Assembly: GCA_964540965.1 (NCBI GenBank)
Contig: CAZIOT010000009.1
Span: 1 to 64,000 of the forward strand
Length of the DNA: 64,000 nucleotides
Source of the DNA: JADYZU01 sp964540965
GTDB lineage: Bacteria > Pseudomonadota > Alphaproteobacteria > Rhodobacterales > Rhodobacteraceae
Reading direction: 5' to 3'
The notes below the pieces were generated by a model. That model was not told where the DNA came from. It ran no database searches and was given only the letters and a program-made list of their open reading frames with translations. This document shows, in pieces, positions 24,022-33,012 of this stretch. Positions within the stretch are counted from its first letter, which is position 1, and every line of letters starts with the position of its first letter. Made by a program: the position numbers and the translations under genes.

Positions 24022-24798
24022 TCAGCGGTCGCGGAACTGCGGGCTGCGCTTTTCGCGGAAGGCGGCCATGCCTTCCTTCTGGTCCTCGGTGGCGAAAAGC
24101 GACTGGAACAGCCGGCGTTCGTGCAAGAGGCCCTCGGCCAGCGTGGTCTCGAAACTGCGGTTGACCGCTTCCTTGGCCAGCGTCACCGCAAGCCGGCTTT
24201 TCTCGGCGATCTTCAGCGCGGCGGCGCGGGCTTCGTCCATCAGGCGGTCGGCGGGGACGATCCGCGCGACAAGGCCGGCCCGCTCGGCCTCGGCCGCGTC
24301 CATGAAGCGACCGGTCAGATGCAGGTCCATCGCCTTGGCCTTGCCCACGGCGCGGGTCAGGCGCTGGGTGCCGCCAAGGCCGGCGATGATGCCAAGGTTG
24401 ATCTCGGGCTGGCCGAATTTCGCGGTCTCGGCGGCGATCACGATGTCGCACATCATCGCCAGTTCCAGCCCGCCGCCCAGGCAATAGCCGGCGGTGGCGG
24501 CGATGACCGGCTTGCGCACCTCGGCCACCGCGGTCGAGGCGGCGACGAGGTAATCGGACGTCACCATGTCCAGATAGGTCTTGCCCGCCATCTCGGTGAT
24601 GTCGGCGCCGGCGGCAAAGGCACGGTCGCTGCCGGCGATCAGGATCACGCGGACCGCCGGATCGGCCTCGGCCGCGGTCATGGCGCGGGCAAGCTCCGCC
24701 CAGACCTGCGCCGACAGCGCGTTCATCGCCTGCGGCCGGTTCAGCGTGAGGGTGCAGATGCCATCGGCATCGTCCACGATCAGCGTTTCATAGCCCAT
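24022..24798 (-). CDS. Enoyl-CoA hydratase
   Basis: 258 residues, crotonase family. It hydrates trans-2-enoyl-CoA in beta-oxidation. Both catalytic glutamates are present: Glu112 in YCLGGGLELAMMCD and Glu132 in FGQPEINLGI. The oxyanion-hole stretch AFAAGADITEM (60-70) and the GLGGTQRL loop match the FadB/Ech short-chain group. It is a single gene between mutM and rpsT on minus. In-frame context does not reveal a specific pathway. Confidence 0.93.
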   Translation of the reverse strand: MGYETLIVDDADGICTLTLNRPQAMNALSAQVWAELARAMTAAEADPAVRVILIAGSDRAFAAGADITEMAGKTYLDMVTSDYLVAASTAVAEVRKPVIAATAGYCLGGGLELAMMCDIVIAAETAKFGQPEINLGIIAGLGGTQRLTRAVGKAKAMDLHLTGRFMDAAEAERAGLVARIVPADRLMDEARAAALKIAEKSRLAVTLAKEAVNRSFETTLAEGLLHERRLFQSLFATEDQKEGMAAFREKRSPQFRDR

Positions 24799-24852
24799 TT
24801 TCGCGCCCCCTGCTGCTGCCGGCTTGTCGCCCGACAGGGCGTCGGGCGCAAG

Positions 24853-25704
24853 TCAGTGCTGGCAGACCGGGCAGAAGAAGGTCGACCGGCCCGACTGCAC
24901 CATGCGTTCGATCGTGCCGGTGCAGCCGGGCGTCGGGCAGGGCGCGCCGGCGCGGTCATAGACGCGGAACGCGTGCTGGAAATAGCCCAGTTCGCCATCT
25001 GCCCGGCGGAAATCGCGCAGCGAGGAGCCGCCGGCGGCAATCGCCTCGTCCAGCACCGTGCGGATCACCGGGATCAGGGTCGCGACCTCGGCCCCGCCAA
25101 GGTCGCCGGCCAGACGCGCCGGATGGACGCCGGCGCGGTAGAGCGATTCCGAGACATAGATATTGCCAAGTCCCGCGACGATCCGCTGGTCAAGCAGCGC
25201 CGTCTTGACCGGCGTGCGCCTGCCCGTCAGCCGCCCGGCAAGGTAATCGGCATGAAAGCCGTTGCCCAGCGGTTCCGGCCCCAGGTCGCGCAGCAGCCAG
25301 TGGTCGGCGGCGCTTTCGGTCGCCATCAGGTCCATCGCCCCGAACCGCCGCGCATCGTTGAAGGTGACACGGGCGCCGTTCGCCATGTCGAACACCACAT
25401 GGTCATGGCGGGCGGGCGCCGGGTGGTCGTGGTGGAACTGGCCCAGCATCTGCCCCGAAACCAGCATCCGCCCCGACATGCCCAGGTGGATCAGCAGCGT
25501 CTCGCCGCTGTCGAGATCGGCAAGGATGTATTTCGACCGCCGGCGCAGCGCGGTGACCTGCGTGCCGGCCAGCCGGTCGGCCAGCCCCTCGGGCAGGGGA
25601 AAGCGCAGGTCGGGGCGGTTGACCTGCACCGCGGCGATGCGTTGCCCCTCCATGACCGGGGCCAGACCGCGACGGACGGTTTCGACTTCGGGCAGTTCGG
25701 GCAT
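24853..25704 (-). CDS. mutM: Formamidopyrimidine-DNA glycosylase
   Basis: 283 residues. The mature N-terminal Pro2-Glu3 (PELPEVETVRRGL) is the catalytic nucleophile and general acid; Lys58 binds phosphate, and the C-terminal zinc finger CPTPGC...FFCPVC is complete. It excises 8-oxoguanine and nicks the strand by beta/delta elimination. Its position near ubiE-ubiB is common in alphaproteobacteria. Confidence 0.97.
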   Translation of the reverse strand: MPELPEVETVRRGLAPVMEGQRIAAVQVNRPDLRFPLPEGLADRLAGTQVTALRRRSKYILADLDSGETLLIHLGMSGRMLVSGQMLGQFHHDHPAPARHDHVVFDMANGARVTFNDARRFGAMDLMATESAADHWLLRDLGPEPLGNGFHADYLAGRLTGRRTPVKTALLDQRIVAGLGNIYVSESLYRAGVHPARLAGDLGGAEVATLIPVIRTVLDEAIAAGGSSLRDFRRADGELGYFQHAFRVYDRAGAPCPTPGCTGTIERMVQSGRSTFFCPVCQH

Positions 25705-25788
25705 GGCGGGCCTTCGGATCGGGAAAGCGCGACCCTAGGGCGGGCCGGCGCGGGGCGCAACGGGGGCCTCTCGCCCTGCGTCCAGCCG

Positions 25789-26487
25789 TCAGCGCCGCCC
25801 GCCCATCCGCGGATCGTCCCCCTTCGGACGCAAGCGCATCGTCACCTGTTCCAGGAACCCGTCGATGCCGGTCAGGTTTTTCAGCACCCGCAAGCGGCTG
25901 CCGTCGGCAAAAGTCAGGACATAATCGTGATGGCGGCTGTCCAGCACGCCGGTCAGATCGCGCCAGCGCCGGGCCCGGCGGAAAAACACCAGCCGGGTCA
26001 ATACGATCTCGTCCCGGTTCCAGCGCAGTTCCCAGGTCAGTACCCAGACCAGCGACCACAGCCCGGCGGCAATCACCAGCCCTTCCATGACCGGCGCGCG
26101 CTCCGGCACCAGCCCCTCCACGCCAGTAAAGGCCAACCCGCCGCCCAGCCACCACACCAGCATCAGCCCGACCACGATCACCACGAGCATCTTCAGCCCC
26201 GGCGAGGGCCGCAACACCTGGCTGTCGAGCGATTGCCGCGCCGCACCGCCGGTGCCGATTCCGGCGATCAGCGCCGCTTCCGCGGGCAACGGCCGGGCCA
26301 GCCGGGCCGCCAGCGTCGGCCGCATCAGCCCGTCCAGCCGCCCTTCGCGCTGCCGCGCCCGGCGGCGGGCCAGAAAGCGCAGGATCAGGCCCGCCGCCAT
26401 CAGGCCGAACAGGATCAGCGCCTGTCGTGTCATTCCCGAAATCGCCGCCATTTCGGCCAGCGCCACCGTCTTGTCCATCTGCGTCAT
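25789..26487 (-). CDS. Membrane protein with PH-like C-terminal domain, unknown function
   Basis: 232 residues. One hydrophobic helix near 20-40, then a pair at about 96-116 and 132-152, then a soluble tail (WELRWNRDEIVLTR...RRWRDLTGVLDSRHHDYVLTFADG). The tail has the strand pattern of a bacterial PH domain. Basic Arg-rich linkers lie between the helices. It is divergent from ubiE with 64 bases between the starts, so the two probably share a promoter region. No functional assignment. Confidence 0.7.
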   Translation of the reverse strand: MTQMDKTVALAEMAAISGMTRQALILFGLMAAGLILRFLARRRARQREGRLDGLMRPTLAARLARPLPAEAALIAGIGTGGAARQSLDSQVLRPSPGLKMLVVIVVGLMLVWWLGGGLAFTGVEGLVPERAPVMEGLVIAAGLWSLVWVLTWELRWNRDEIVLTRLVFFRRARRWRDLTGVLDSRHHDYVLTFADGSRLRVLKNLTGIDGFLEQVTMRLRPKGDDPRMGGRR

Positions 26488-26551
26488 CCAGGCGGGTTTC
26501 GCTTCCCGTGCAATGCGCTATATGCGGCTTGCGACCTTTTCGGGGCGGACC

Positions 26552-27301
26552 ATGAGCGACGCGAACCGCACGACCCATTTCGGCTATGAAACCGTGCCCG
26601 AGGCCGACAAGGCCGGGCGGGTGCAGGGTGTCTTCACCTCGGTCGCCTCGCGCTATGATGTGATGAACGACGTGATGAGCGGCGGCATCCATCGCCTGTG
26701 GAAGGACGCGATGATGGACTGGCTGGCGCCGCGCCCGGGCCAGCGGCTGCTTGATGTGGCGGGAGGCACCGGCGACATCGCCTTCCGCTTTCTGAAACGC
26801 GCCGGTCATGGCCATGCCACGGTGCTTGACCTCACCGAACCGATGCTGGTCGAAGGCCGCAAGCGGGCCGAGGCCGAGCGGATGGCCGCCAGCCTTGACT
26901 GGGTGGTGGGCGACGCCATGGCCTTGCCCTTTCCCGATGCGAGTTTCGATGTCTACACCATCAGCTTCGGCATCCGGAACGTCACCCGGCCGCAGGATGC
27001 GCTGGCCGAGGCCTGGCGCGTGCTGAAACCGGGGGGCCGGCTGATGGTGCTTGAATTCAGCCATCTGCCGAACCGGGCGATGCAGCGGCTTTATGACCTC
27101 TACTCCTTCAACGTCATCCCGGCGATGGGGCAGGTAATCGCGAATGACCGCGCCTCTTATCAATATCTCGTGGAATCGATCCGCCGCTTCCCCGACCAGG
27201 AGACGTTCCTGGCGATGATCCGCGCCGCCGGGTTCGGCAATGCCCGCTTTCGCAACCTGACCCTGGGCGTCGCCTGCCTGCATTCGGGGTGGAAGATATA
27301 A
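26552..27301 (+). CDS. ubiE: Ubiquinone/menaquinone biosynthesis C-methyltransferase UbiE
   Basis: 249 residues. The SAM motif LLDVAGGTGDIAF (about 66-78), post-motif VVGDAMALPFP and UbiE signatures YDVMNDVMSGGIHRLWK and FSFGIRN-like TISFGIRNVT are present. It methylates the benzoquinol ring in ubiquinone synthesis. The ATG at 26552 gives the family N-terminus; the open frame upstream is antisense to the divergent membrane gene. The ubiB start lies inside its last codons. Confidence 0.97.
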   Translation: MSDANRTTHFGYETVPEADKAGRVQGVFTSVASRYDVMNDVMSGGIHRLWKDAMMDWLAPRPGQRLLDVAGGTGDIAFRFLKRAGHGHATVLDLTEPMLVEGRKRAEAERMAASLDWVVGDAMALPFPDASFDVYTISFGIRNVTRPQDALAEAWRVLKPGGRLMVLEFSHLPNRAMQRLYDLYSFNVIPAMGQVIANDRASYQYLVESIRRFPDQETFLAMIRAAGFGNARFRNLTLGVACLHSGWKI

Positions 27302-28818
27302 GGGGCCCGCACAACATCCTGCGGCTGATCCGCACCGGCGCGACCTTTGAACGCACCGGGGCGATGCGGCTGGTGCTGGACGCGATGGATGCGCCGCCGC
27401 TGGTGCGGGGGGTATTGCGCACGCTGGTCTGGCCGTTCCGCTGGCTGGGCTATGCCGGCGATCCGGCGATGCCGCCCGCGACGCGGGCGCTGACTGCGCT
27501 TGGTCCGGCCTATGTCAAGTTCGGCCAGATCCTGTCGACGCGGCCCGATGTGGTCGGGCCGGTGCTGGCTGAACAGTTGCGCGTCCTGCAGGACCGGCTG
27601 CCGCCCTTTCCCCTGGACGAGGCCAGGGCCGCGGTCGAGATGGAACTGGGCGAGCCGGTGTCGGCCCTTTTCGACGACTTCTCCGAACCCGTCGCCGCCG
27701 CCTCGATCGCGCAGGTGCACAAGGCGCGGCTGCGCGGCACCGGCGAGGCGGTCGCGGTCAAGGTACTGCGCCCCGGTATCGAACGGGCCTTTCGCCGCGA
27801 TGTCGACGCCTTCTACTTTGCCGCCGGGCTGATCGAATTTCTCGCCCCGTTTTCGCGCCGGCTGCGCCCGCGCGATGTGGTCGCGCATTTCGATTCGATC
27901 GTCACCGCCGAACTCGACCTGCGGCTCGAGGCGGCCTCGGCCTCGGAATTCGCGATGACGACGCGCGACGATGCCGGGTTCCGTGTGCCGCCGGTGCGCT
28001 GGGATCTGACCGGGCGGCGGGTGATGACGCTGGGCTGGGTCGACGGGATCAACGCCGCCGATGTGGCGCTGATCGAGGCCGCCGGGCACGACCGACGCGC
28101 CTTGGCCGAACGGGTGCTGCAGCTGTTCCTGAGCCACGCGTTGCGCGACGGGCTGTTTCACGGCGACATGCACCAGGGCAACCTCAAGATCGCCGACGAC
28201 GGCGCCATCGTCGCCTATGATTTCGGCATCATGGGGCGGATCGACGAATATACCCGCCGTGTCTATGCCGAGATCCTGTTCGGTTTCATCCGACGCGATT
28301 ACCGCCGCGTGGCCGAGGTGCATTTCGAGGCCGGCTATGTCCCCGCCGACCGCGACATCGACGACTTTGCCCGCGCCTTGCGCGCGGTGGGCGAGCCGAT
28401 CTTCGGCATGGATGCCACCCGTATCTCGATGGCGCGGCTTCTGTCCTATCTCTTTGAAGTGACCGAGCTTTTCGGGATGCAGACCCGAACCGAACTTATC
28501 CTTCTGCAACGCACCATGGTGGTGGTCGAAGGAGTGGCCCGCACGCTCGACCCGCATATCAACATCTGGCAATCGGCGCGCCCGGTGGTCGAGACCTATG
28601 TCGCCGATTCGATCGGCCCGCGGGCGATGCTGCGCGATCTGGCGATGACCTTGCGGGTGCTGGGGCGGTTCGGACCCCGCCTGCCGCAGATGGCCGAACG
28701 GGCGCTGATCCGTCAGCCGGAGCCGCGGGTGCCGCGCCGCAGGGGCATGGACCTGCTCTGGCTGGCCGCCGGGGCGGCGCTGGCGCTGGGCGCGGTCTGG
28801 ATCGGCACGCTGATCTGA
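27289..28818 (+). CDS. ubiB: Ubiquinone biosynthesis kinase-like protein UbiB
   Basis: 509 residues. An atypical ABC1/ADCK kinase needed for ubiquinone synthesis at the membrane. It shows the KxGQ motif (KFGQILSTRPD), the Ala-rich loop AAASIAQVHKA replacing the Gly-rich loop, catalytic GLFHGDMHQGN and the YDFGIMG metal-binding motif. The C-terminus ends with a hydrophobic helix (about 486-508). The GTG start at 27289 overlaps ubiE by 13 bases; the exact start is uncertain because conservation begins at RGPHNILRL a few codons later. Confidence 0.95.
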   Translation: MEDIRGPHNILRLIRTGATFERTGAMRLVLDAMDAPPLVRGVLRTLVWPFRWLGYAGDPAMPPATRALTALGPAYVKFGQILSTRPDVVGPVLAEQLRVLQDRLPPFPLDEARAAVEMELGEPVSALFDDFSEPVAAASIAQVHKARLRGTGEAVAVKVLRPGIERAFRRDVDAFYFAAGLIEFLAPFSRRLRPRDVVAHFDSIVTAELDLRLEAASASEFAMTTRDDAGFRVPPVRWDLTGRRVMTLGWVDGINAADVALIEAAGHDRRALAERVLQLFLSHALRDGLFHGDMHQGNLKIADDGAIVAYDFGIMGRIDEYTRRVYAEILFGFIRRDYRRVAEVHFEAGYVPADRDIDDFARALRAVGEPIFGMDATRISMARLLSYLFEVTELFGMQTRTELILLQRTMVVVEGVARTLDPHINIWQSARPVVETYVADSIGPRAMLRDLAMTLRVLGRFGPRLPQMAERALIRQPEPRVPRRRGMDLLWLAAGAALALGAVWIGTLI

Positions 28819-28920
28819 CCGGGGTCCGGTGGCCTGCCCGCAAGACGCCGGGCCCCACAGCCTTGCGACCAGCCGGGCGCAGCGCCGCACAAGGCCACGG
28901 ATCAGGCCGGCCACCATCGC

Positions 28921-29580
28921 TCAGCCCGGGTTGCGTAGTGCGGTCACGGCGGAACTGTCGACCGGCACTTCGCCGGGCATCAGCAGGACAAGGCCGCCGT
29001 TTTCCGCCCGCACCTCGCGCACGGTGGCATAGACTTCGGCCTGTTCCGACAGGATCACTTCGCCGCGGGCGCGGCTTTCGACGGTGAAGGAATAAAGCCC
29101 GGTCGGCAGCGGTACGCCGTCGCGGGTGACCCCGGCCCATTCGACCGGATCCGAGGAAACCGGCAGCGCCATGCGCTGGATCTCGGTCCCCGAGGAATCG
29201 GTGACGACAAGATCGACCTCTTCTGCGACGGCGGCAGGGTTCGGGGCGATGGTGACCGGGCTGCCGTCGAACCAGACCGGCATCGCCGCCCGTACCTCTT
29301 GCCCGACCCAGGCGCCCATCTGCGCCAGACCGCTGATGTTCATCTGGCCCGACAGGCTCTCAAGCCACTGGTTGGTCAGAACCTGTTGTTCGACGCCGGA
29401 AAAGGTCGCCAGCTGCACGGCGTAATCCGATGCCTCGACCGGGTTCAGGGGGTCCTGATTTTCGATCTGCGTCGTCAGCATCTTGAGGAAGGTCTCGAAA
29501 TCGGAACTGATGACGCGGCCGGAACTGCCGCTGGTGAAGGGCGTCGTCGCGGTGCCGGTGACGGCTGCGGTGTTGGTCAT
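28921..29580 (-). CDS. flgD: Flagellar hook-capping protein FlgD
   Basis: 219 residues. FlgD forms the scaffold cap for hook polymerisation. The N-terminal secretion/assembly region contains the FlgD signature FLKMLTTQIENQDPLNPVEASDYAVQLATFSGVEQQ (about 29-65), followed by the FlgD tudor/Ig-like domains. It follows fliK by 10 bases and is the last gene of a two-gene minus-strand operon. It ends about 100 bases from convergent ubiB. Confidence 0.95.
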   Translation of the reverse strand: MTNTAAVTGTATTPFTSGSSGRVISSDFETFLKMLTTQIENQDPLNPVEASDYAVQLATFSGVEQQVLTNQWLESLSGQMNISGLAQMGAWVGQEVRAAMPVWFDGSPVTIAPNPAAVAEEVDLVVTDSSGTEIQRMALPVSSDPVEWAGVTRDGVPLPTGLYSFTVESRARGEVILSEQAEVYATVREVRAENGGLVLLMPGEVPVDSSAVTALRNPG

Positions 29581-29590
29581 GCGGGTTCTC

Positions 29591-30760
29591 CTACAGGCGC
29601 AGGTCCAGCCCGCCGTTGCGGACGGCGGCGAGCCGGGGAAGGGCGGGGTCGTCGACGGGCGAGAGGGCGGGCGCGTCGAATTGCGGCGACTGCGGACCGG
29701 TGCGGTCCTGGCGGTTGCCGGTGCCGCCGCTCAGGTTCAGCCCGATGTCGGAATAGCCCAGCGCGCGCAGATCCCCGGTCAGGCTGTCCATATTGCGGCG
29801 GATCAGGTCGAGCGTCTCGGGCCGCTCGGCATGGATTGTCACCGTCACCGCCTGGTCGCTGGCATGGAGCGTCAGACGCACCCGGCCGAGCTCGGCGGGG
29901 TCAAGGCGGATTTCGGTCTGGCCGTCTGTCGTGCGTTCGATGGCCATCGCGATCTGCCGCGACACGGCGGCCTCTGCGGTCGGGTGCAGGCGCGGGGCGT
30001 GGGTGGTGCGTTCGACCGTATGGGGCGCCGTGGTGTCCGAGGCGGGCGCCAAGGCTGTGGGCGCGGTGTCTTTCGTGTCCTGCATCAGGGCGTCGGCGCT
30101 GCCAACAATGGCGAAATGGGGTCCGGGGCGCTGGTTCGTGGGCGCGGCGGTCACCGCCTCTGCCGCTGCCGGCGGCGTTGCGGATTTGCGGTCGCGCCGG
30201 GCTGGAGGATCTTCCGCGCCGTCGTGCCTGTCGCCGGCATCCGCCGCCGCCTGCACAGCGGAAATGGCGGTCGGCGGCGCCGGCGTCTCGGCCTTTGCGA
30301 CGGAAATCGTTGGCTTTTCCGGCGGCAGGGCGGCGGCGAAACGCGGCGTTTCGGTGATGGGATCCGCGGGCGTGGTCATTGCGGGGGCATCGGCAGGCAG
30401 CGAGGGGCCGGGCGCTGCGTCGGGCAATTCGGCGGTGCCTGCCTGCGGGATGGCCGGCATCTGAACGGTGGTCTGGGGCCTTGCTGCGATCACCGGGGGT
30501 GTATCGGCGTCCGCGGTCTCGGCCTCGGCGGGCAGTTGTGCGACCGGCGCCGCAATTGCGGCCGGATCGCCGGTATCCTCCACAATGTCGTCGGTTTCGC
30601 CCGAATCCTCGGGCGTCTGCGTCACCTTACCTGCCGTGTCGCCGGTCTGCGGCGGGCTGCGCAAGCTGGCCAGGACGGCAAGAAAGCCCTCGGCACCGCT
30701 GCCGCGCGGCGGCAGGACTTGGGTCGGGGCCGGTACGGCGGCGGAAGGCGCGATCTGCAT
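29591..30760 (-). CDS. fliK: Flagellar hook-length control protein FliK
   Basis: 389 residues. The long Pro/Ala/Thr/Asp-rich disordered first two thirds act as the molecular ruler. The conserved C-terminal Flg_hook domain (about 275-365) has the diagnostic LDPAELGRVRLTLHA segment and interacts with FlhB to switch export specificity. It is divergent from the flgJ-like gene; a TTAC-N7-TTAC element lies in the shared upstream region. Confidence 0.9.
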   Translation of the reverse strand: MQIAPSAAVPAPTQVLPPRGSGAEGFLAVLASLRSPPQTGDTAGKVTQTPEDSGETDDIVEDTGDPAAIAAPVAQLPAEAETADADTPPVIAARPQTTVQMPAIPQAGTAELPDAAPGPSLPADAPAMTTPADPITETPRFAAALPPEKPTISVAKAETPAPPTAISAVQAAADAGDRHDGAEDPPARRDRKSATPPAAAEAVTAAPTNQRPGPHFAIVGSADALMQDTKDTAPTALAPASDTTAPHTVERTTHAPRLHPTAEAAVSRQIAMAIERTTDGQTEIRLDPAELGRVRLTLHASDQAVTVTIHAERPETLDLIRRNMDSLTGDLRALGYSDIGLNLSGGTGNRQDRTGPQSPQFDAPALSPVDDPALPRLAAVRNGGLDLRL

Positions 30761-30804
30761 GGGCGATTCGTCCGGTCTGTTTCGCCCGTTCTGCCAGCCG
30801 AAAC

Positions 30805-30819
30805 TTACCGGATCTTTAC
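30805..30819. promoter_or_regulatory. Weak CtrA-like box between fliK and flgJ-like gene
   Basis: TTAC CGGATCT TTAC, both half-sites one base off TTAA but with the exact 7-base spacing. It lies 45 bases before fliK and 43 before the flgJ-like gene. Confidence 0.3.
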
Positions 30820-30861
30820 CGGGACCGGAGAATCATCGCGGATCATCCATGAGGAGCCGCC

Positions 30862-31125
30862 ATGATCCCGCCCGTATCCGACCCAACCGCCGCCCGCACC
30901 GCCTCGCTGCGCAGCGCGGCCGAACGGCTTGAGACCTCGTTCCTTGCCGAGATGCTGAAATCCGCGGGGCTTGGCAAAGCCGCGCCGGGCTTTTCCGGCG
31001 GCGCGGGAGAGGAGCAGTTCGCCTCGTTCCTTGTCGACGCCCAGGCCGCGGAACTGGTGCGCGCGGGCGGCATCGGTCTGACCGAATCACTGTTCCAGTC
31101 GCTGAGCCGGCGCCATGACGGCTGA
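30862..31125 (+). CDS. Rod-binding protein (FlgJ N-terminal domain type)
   Basis: 87 residues, equivalent to the N-terminal rod-capping domain of FlgJ without the muramidase domain (CheL-type in alphaproteobacteria). Key region: AERLETSFLAEMLKSAG...GGAGEEQFASFLVDAQAAEL. A separate lytic transglycosylase gene at 45262 probably supplies the missing peptidoglycan activity. The next gene overlaps its end by 11 bases. Confidence 0.85.
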   Translation: MIPPVSDPTAARTASLRSAAERLETSFLAEMLKSAGLGKAAPGFSGGAGEEQFASFLVDAQAAELVRAGGIGLTESLFQSLSRRHDG

Positions 31126-31438
31126 GCGCCTGTCCGCCCTGCTTGACACCGAACGCCGCGCGATCCTTGACGCCGATTTTGACCGGATCGACGCGCTGTC
31201 AGGCGAAAAGGCCCGCCTTCTGGGCCGGATCGGCCGTGAATCGCCCGTGACGCTGCGGCGCCTTGCCGCGCAGGTGGGCCGCAATCAACGTCTGCTTCTG
31301 GCCGCGCGCGAGGGTTTGCGTGACGGCGCGTCGCGATTGGGCGCGATCCGCGCCGGCGCCGGCTTTTGCGCCTACGGGCGCGACGGCAGCCGGTCGGAAA
31401 TCGCCGGGGAACCCGCCCGCTTCGAGCGTCGGGCCTGA
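31115..31438 (+). CDS. FlgN-like export chaperone candidate
   Basis: 107 residues, mostly helical, Arg/Leu/Ala-rich. The pattern LLDTERRAILDADFDRIDALSGEKARLLGRI resembles the FlgN family, which escorts the hook-junction proteins FlgK and FlgL. The position after the flgJ-like gene and before flagellin supports a flagellar role. The C-terminal 25 residues are low-complexity. The family match is by pattern only. Confidence 0.55.
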   Translation: MTAERLSALLDTERRAILDADFDRIDALSGEKARLLGRIGRESPVTLRRLAAQVGRNQRLLLAAREGLRDGASRLGAIRAGAGFCAYGRDGSRSEIAGEPARFERRA

Positions 31439-31473
31439 ATTGCCTCAAATCCTGCGCATCTTGCCGGCGGGGA

Positions 31474-31488
31474 TTAGCGAGTTGTTAG
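31474..31488 (+). promoter_or_regulatory. CtrA-like box upstream of flagellin
   Basis: TTAG CGAGTTG TTAG with exact 7-base spacing, 158 bases before the fliC start codon. It is in an otherwise AT-poor stretch just after the flgN-like stop, and points to a long untranslated leader. Confidence 0.4.
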
Positions 31489-31580
31489 GGGAGAGCGCCC
31501 CAGACATTGCCCTGCATCCCGACGGATGGCGCAGCACCGGCAGATCGGCCGGTTCCGCAACGGTCAGAATGACTTGCCAT

Positions 31581-31599
31581 GCCGCGGCCCGTCCGCGGC
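31581..31599 (+). promoter_or_regulatory. Hairpin in the flagellin mRNA leader
   Basis: GCCGCGG (31581-31587) pairs perfectly with CCGCGGC (31593-31599) around a five-base loop, 46 bases before the fliC start. FlbT, encoded downstream, is known in Caulobacter to bind the flagellin 5' leader, so this is a candidate target region (inference). Confidence 0.35.
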
Positions 31600-31645
31600 G
31601 TCACGAAACCACGGCGCAAAAGGCGCCCCCATCACAGGACCAGAC

Positions 31646-32920
31646 ATGTCCAGCATTCTGACCAACAACGGCGCGATGGTCGCGCTGCAAACGCTCAAGT
31701 CGATCAACGCGGACCTCTCCAAGACCCAGTCGGTCATCTCGACCGGCAAGGACATCGCCAGCGCCAAGGACAATTCGGCGATCTGGGCGATCTCGAAGGT
31801 GATGGAATCCGACGTTGCCGGCTTCAACGGCATCTCGGATTCGCTGTCGCTGGGCGAATCGACGGTCGCCGTCGCCCGCCAGGCGTCGGAAACCGTGACC
31901 GACCTTCTGACCAAGATGAAGGACAAGATCGTCGCGAGCCAGGAGGCAAACGTCGACCGCGCCAAGATCCAGACCGATATCGAGGCGTTGCGCGACCAGG
32001 TGAATTCGGTCGTGGGTGCCGCCCAGTTCAACGGGCTGAACCTTCTGTCGAACAATGCTGCAACGGCCGGGTCGGGCACGGTGAACGTGCTGTCCTCGCT
32101 TGACCGTTCGGGCACCGGTGTCACCGCCACCGACATCGCCGTCGGCAAGAACGACCTGACCACCAAGGCGCGGGCGGTGGCTGGTGGCACAGTTGCGGTA
32201 TCCACCGCGGCGGTGACGCTGAACGCGACGCAGACCCAGACCATGGCGGTCAACCGCACCGGCACGGCGGGCGGTCAGGTCTATTCGATCGGGTTGACCG
32301 GCACCGACGCCGATTCGTCCAAGTTCACCGCTGCCACCTACACGACCGGCGCCACCGCGGCGGACGCGCAGAAGATCATGTATATCGCCCGCGATGGCGA
32401 TACCGCCGGCGATATCGCCAAGGGCCTGGCGCAGTCCTTTGCCATCTATGCGGCAAAGAACGGCCTCGACACCAAGGTGGTGAACGTGACCGCTTCGGGC
32501 AGCAGCCTGTCGGTCACCTCGACGATGACGGATGCGACCGATACCGTCGCCGCCCGGATCGACACGCTGACCACGCCGACCTCGGTCACCATCGGCGGCG
32601 GTCTGGAAGAGCTGAACAACTTCAACGTCACGACCGAGAGCGGGGCCAATGCGGCGCTGACCTCGATCGAATACATGATCCAGACCGCGGTCGATGCCGC
32701 TGCGGCCTTTGGTTCGGTCGAGGGCCGGATCGAGACGCAGGCCAAGTTCGTGTCGAACCTGACCGATGCTCTCAAGACCGGCATCGGCACCCTGGTCGAC
32801 GCCAACATGGAAGAGGCTTCGGCCAAGCTCCAGGCGCTGCAGGTGCAGCAGCAGCTGGGCATCCAGTCGCTGTCGATCGCCAACCAGGCGCCGCAGTCGA
32901 TCCTGTCGCTGTTCCGCTAA
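31646..32920 (+). CDS. fliC: Flagellin
   Basis: 424 residues from the ATG at 31646 (AGGA upstream); the frame opens 120 bases earlier, but MSSILTNNGAMVALQTLKSIN is the flagellin N-terminus. Conserved D0/D1 helices occupy about 1-150 (KTQSVISTGKDIASAKDNSAIWAIS) and about 330-424 (ending QAPQSILSLFR). The Thr/Ala/Ser-rich middle (about 150-320) is the variable surface domain and a possible glycosylation region. It is the single flagellin gene in the window, followed by a strong hairpin and its regulators flaF and flbT. Confidence 0.97.
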   Translation: MSSILTNNGAMVALQTLKSINADLSKTQSVISTGKDIASAKDNSAIWAISKVMESDVAGFNGISDSLSLGESTVAVARQASETVTDLLTKMKDKIVASQEANVDRAKIQTDIEALRDQVNSVVGAAQFNGLNLLSNNAATAGSGTVNVLSSLDRSGTGVTATDIAVGKNDLTTKARAVAGGTVAVSTAAVTLNATQTQTMAVNRTGTAGGQVYSIGLTGTDADSSKFTAATYTTGATAADAQKIMYIARDGDTAGDIAKGLAQSFAIYAAKNGLDTKVVNVTASGSSLSVTSTMTDATDTVAARIDTLTTPTSVTIGGGLEELNNFNVTTESGANAALTSIEYMIQTAVDAAAAFGSVEGRIETQAKFVSNLTDALKTGIGTLVDANMEEASAKLQALQVQQQLGIQSLSIANQAPQSILSLFR

Positions 32921-32928
32921 GGCAAGGC

Positions 32929-32952
32929 GGGGCGGGGGATCACCCCCGCCCC
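32929..32952 (+). terminator. Strong hairpin between fliC and flaF
   Basis: Perfect 10-bp stem GGGGCGGGGG / CCCCCGCCCC with loop ATCA, starting 8 bases after the fliC stop. There is no T-run. It probably protects or partly terminates the flagellin transcript so that fliC mRNA exceeds flaF-flbT mRNA. Confidence 0.65.
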
Positions 32953-33012
32953 GGCACCTGATCCGCCGCGGCAAAGCCGTGGCCGCATTGCCCTGTCCCG
33001 AAAGGACATCCC

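Noticed and set aside
23953..26589. An 878-codon open frame on plus, antisense to the enoyl-CoA hydratase, mutM and a membrane gene.
   Set aside because: Same reason: opposite strand has clear genes with conserved catalytic motifs.
31439..31645. Sigma-54 promoter for flagellin.
   Set aside because: No TGGCAC-N5-TTGC pattern seen; a TTAG-N7-TTAG box is the only recognisable element.
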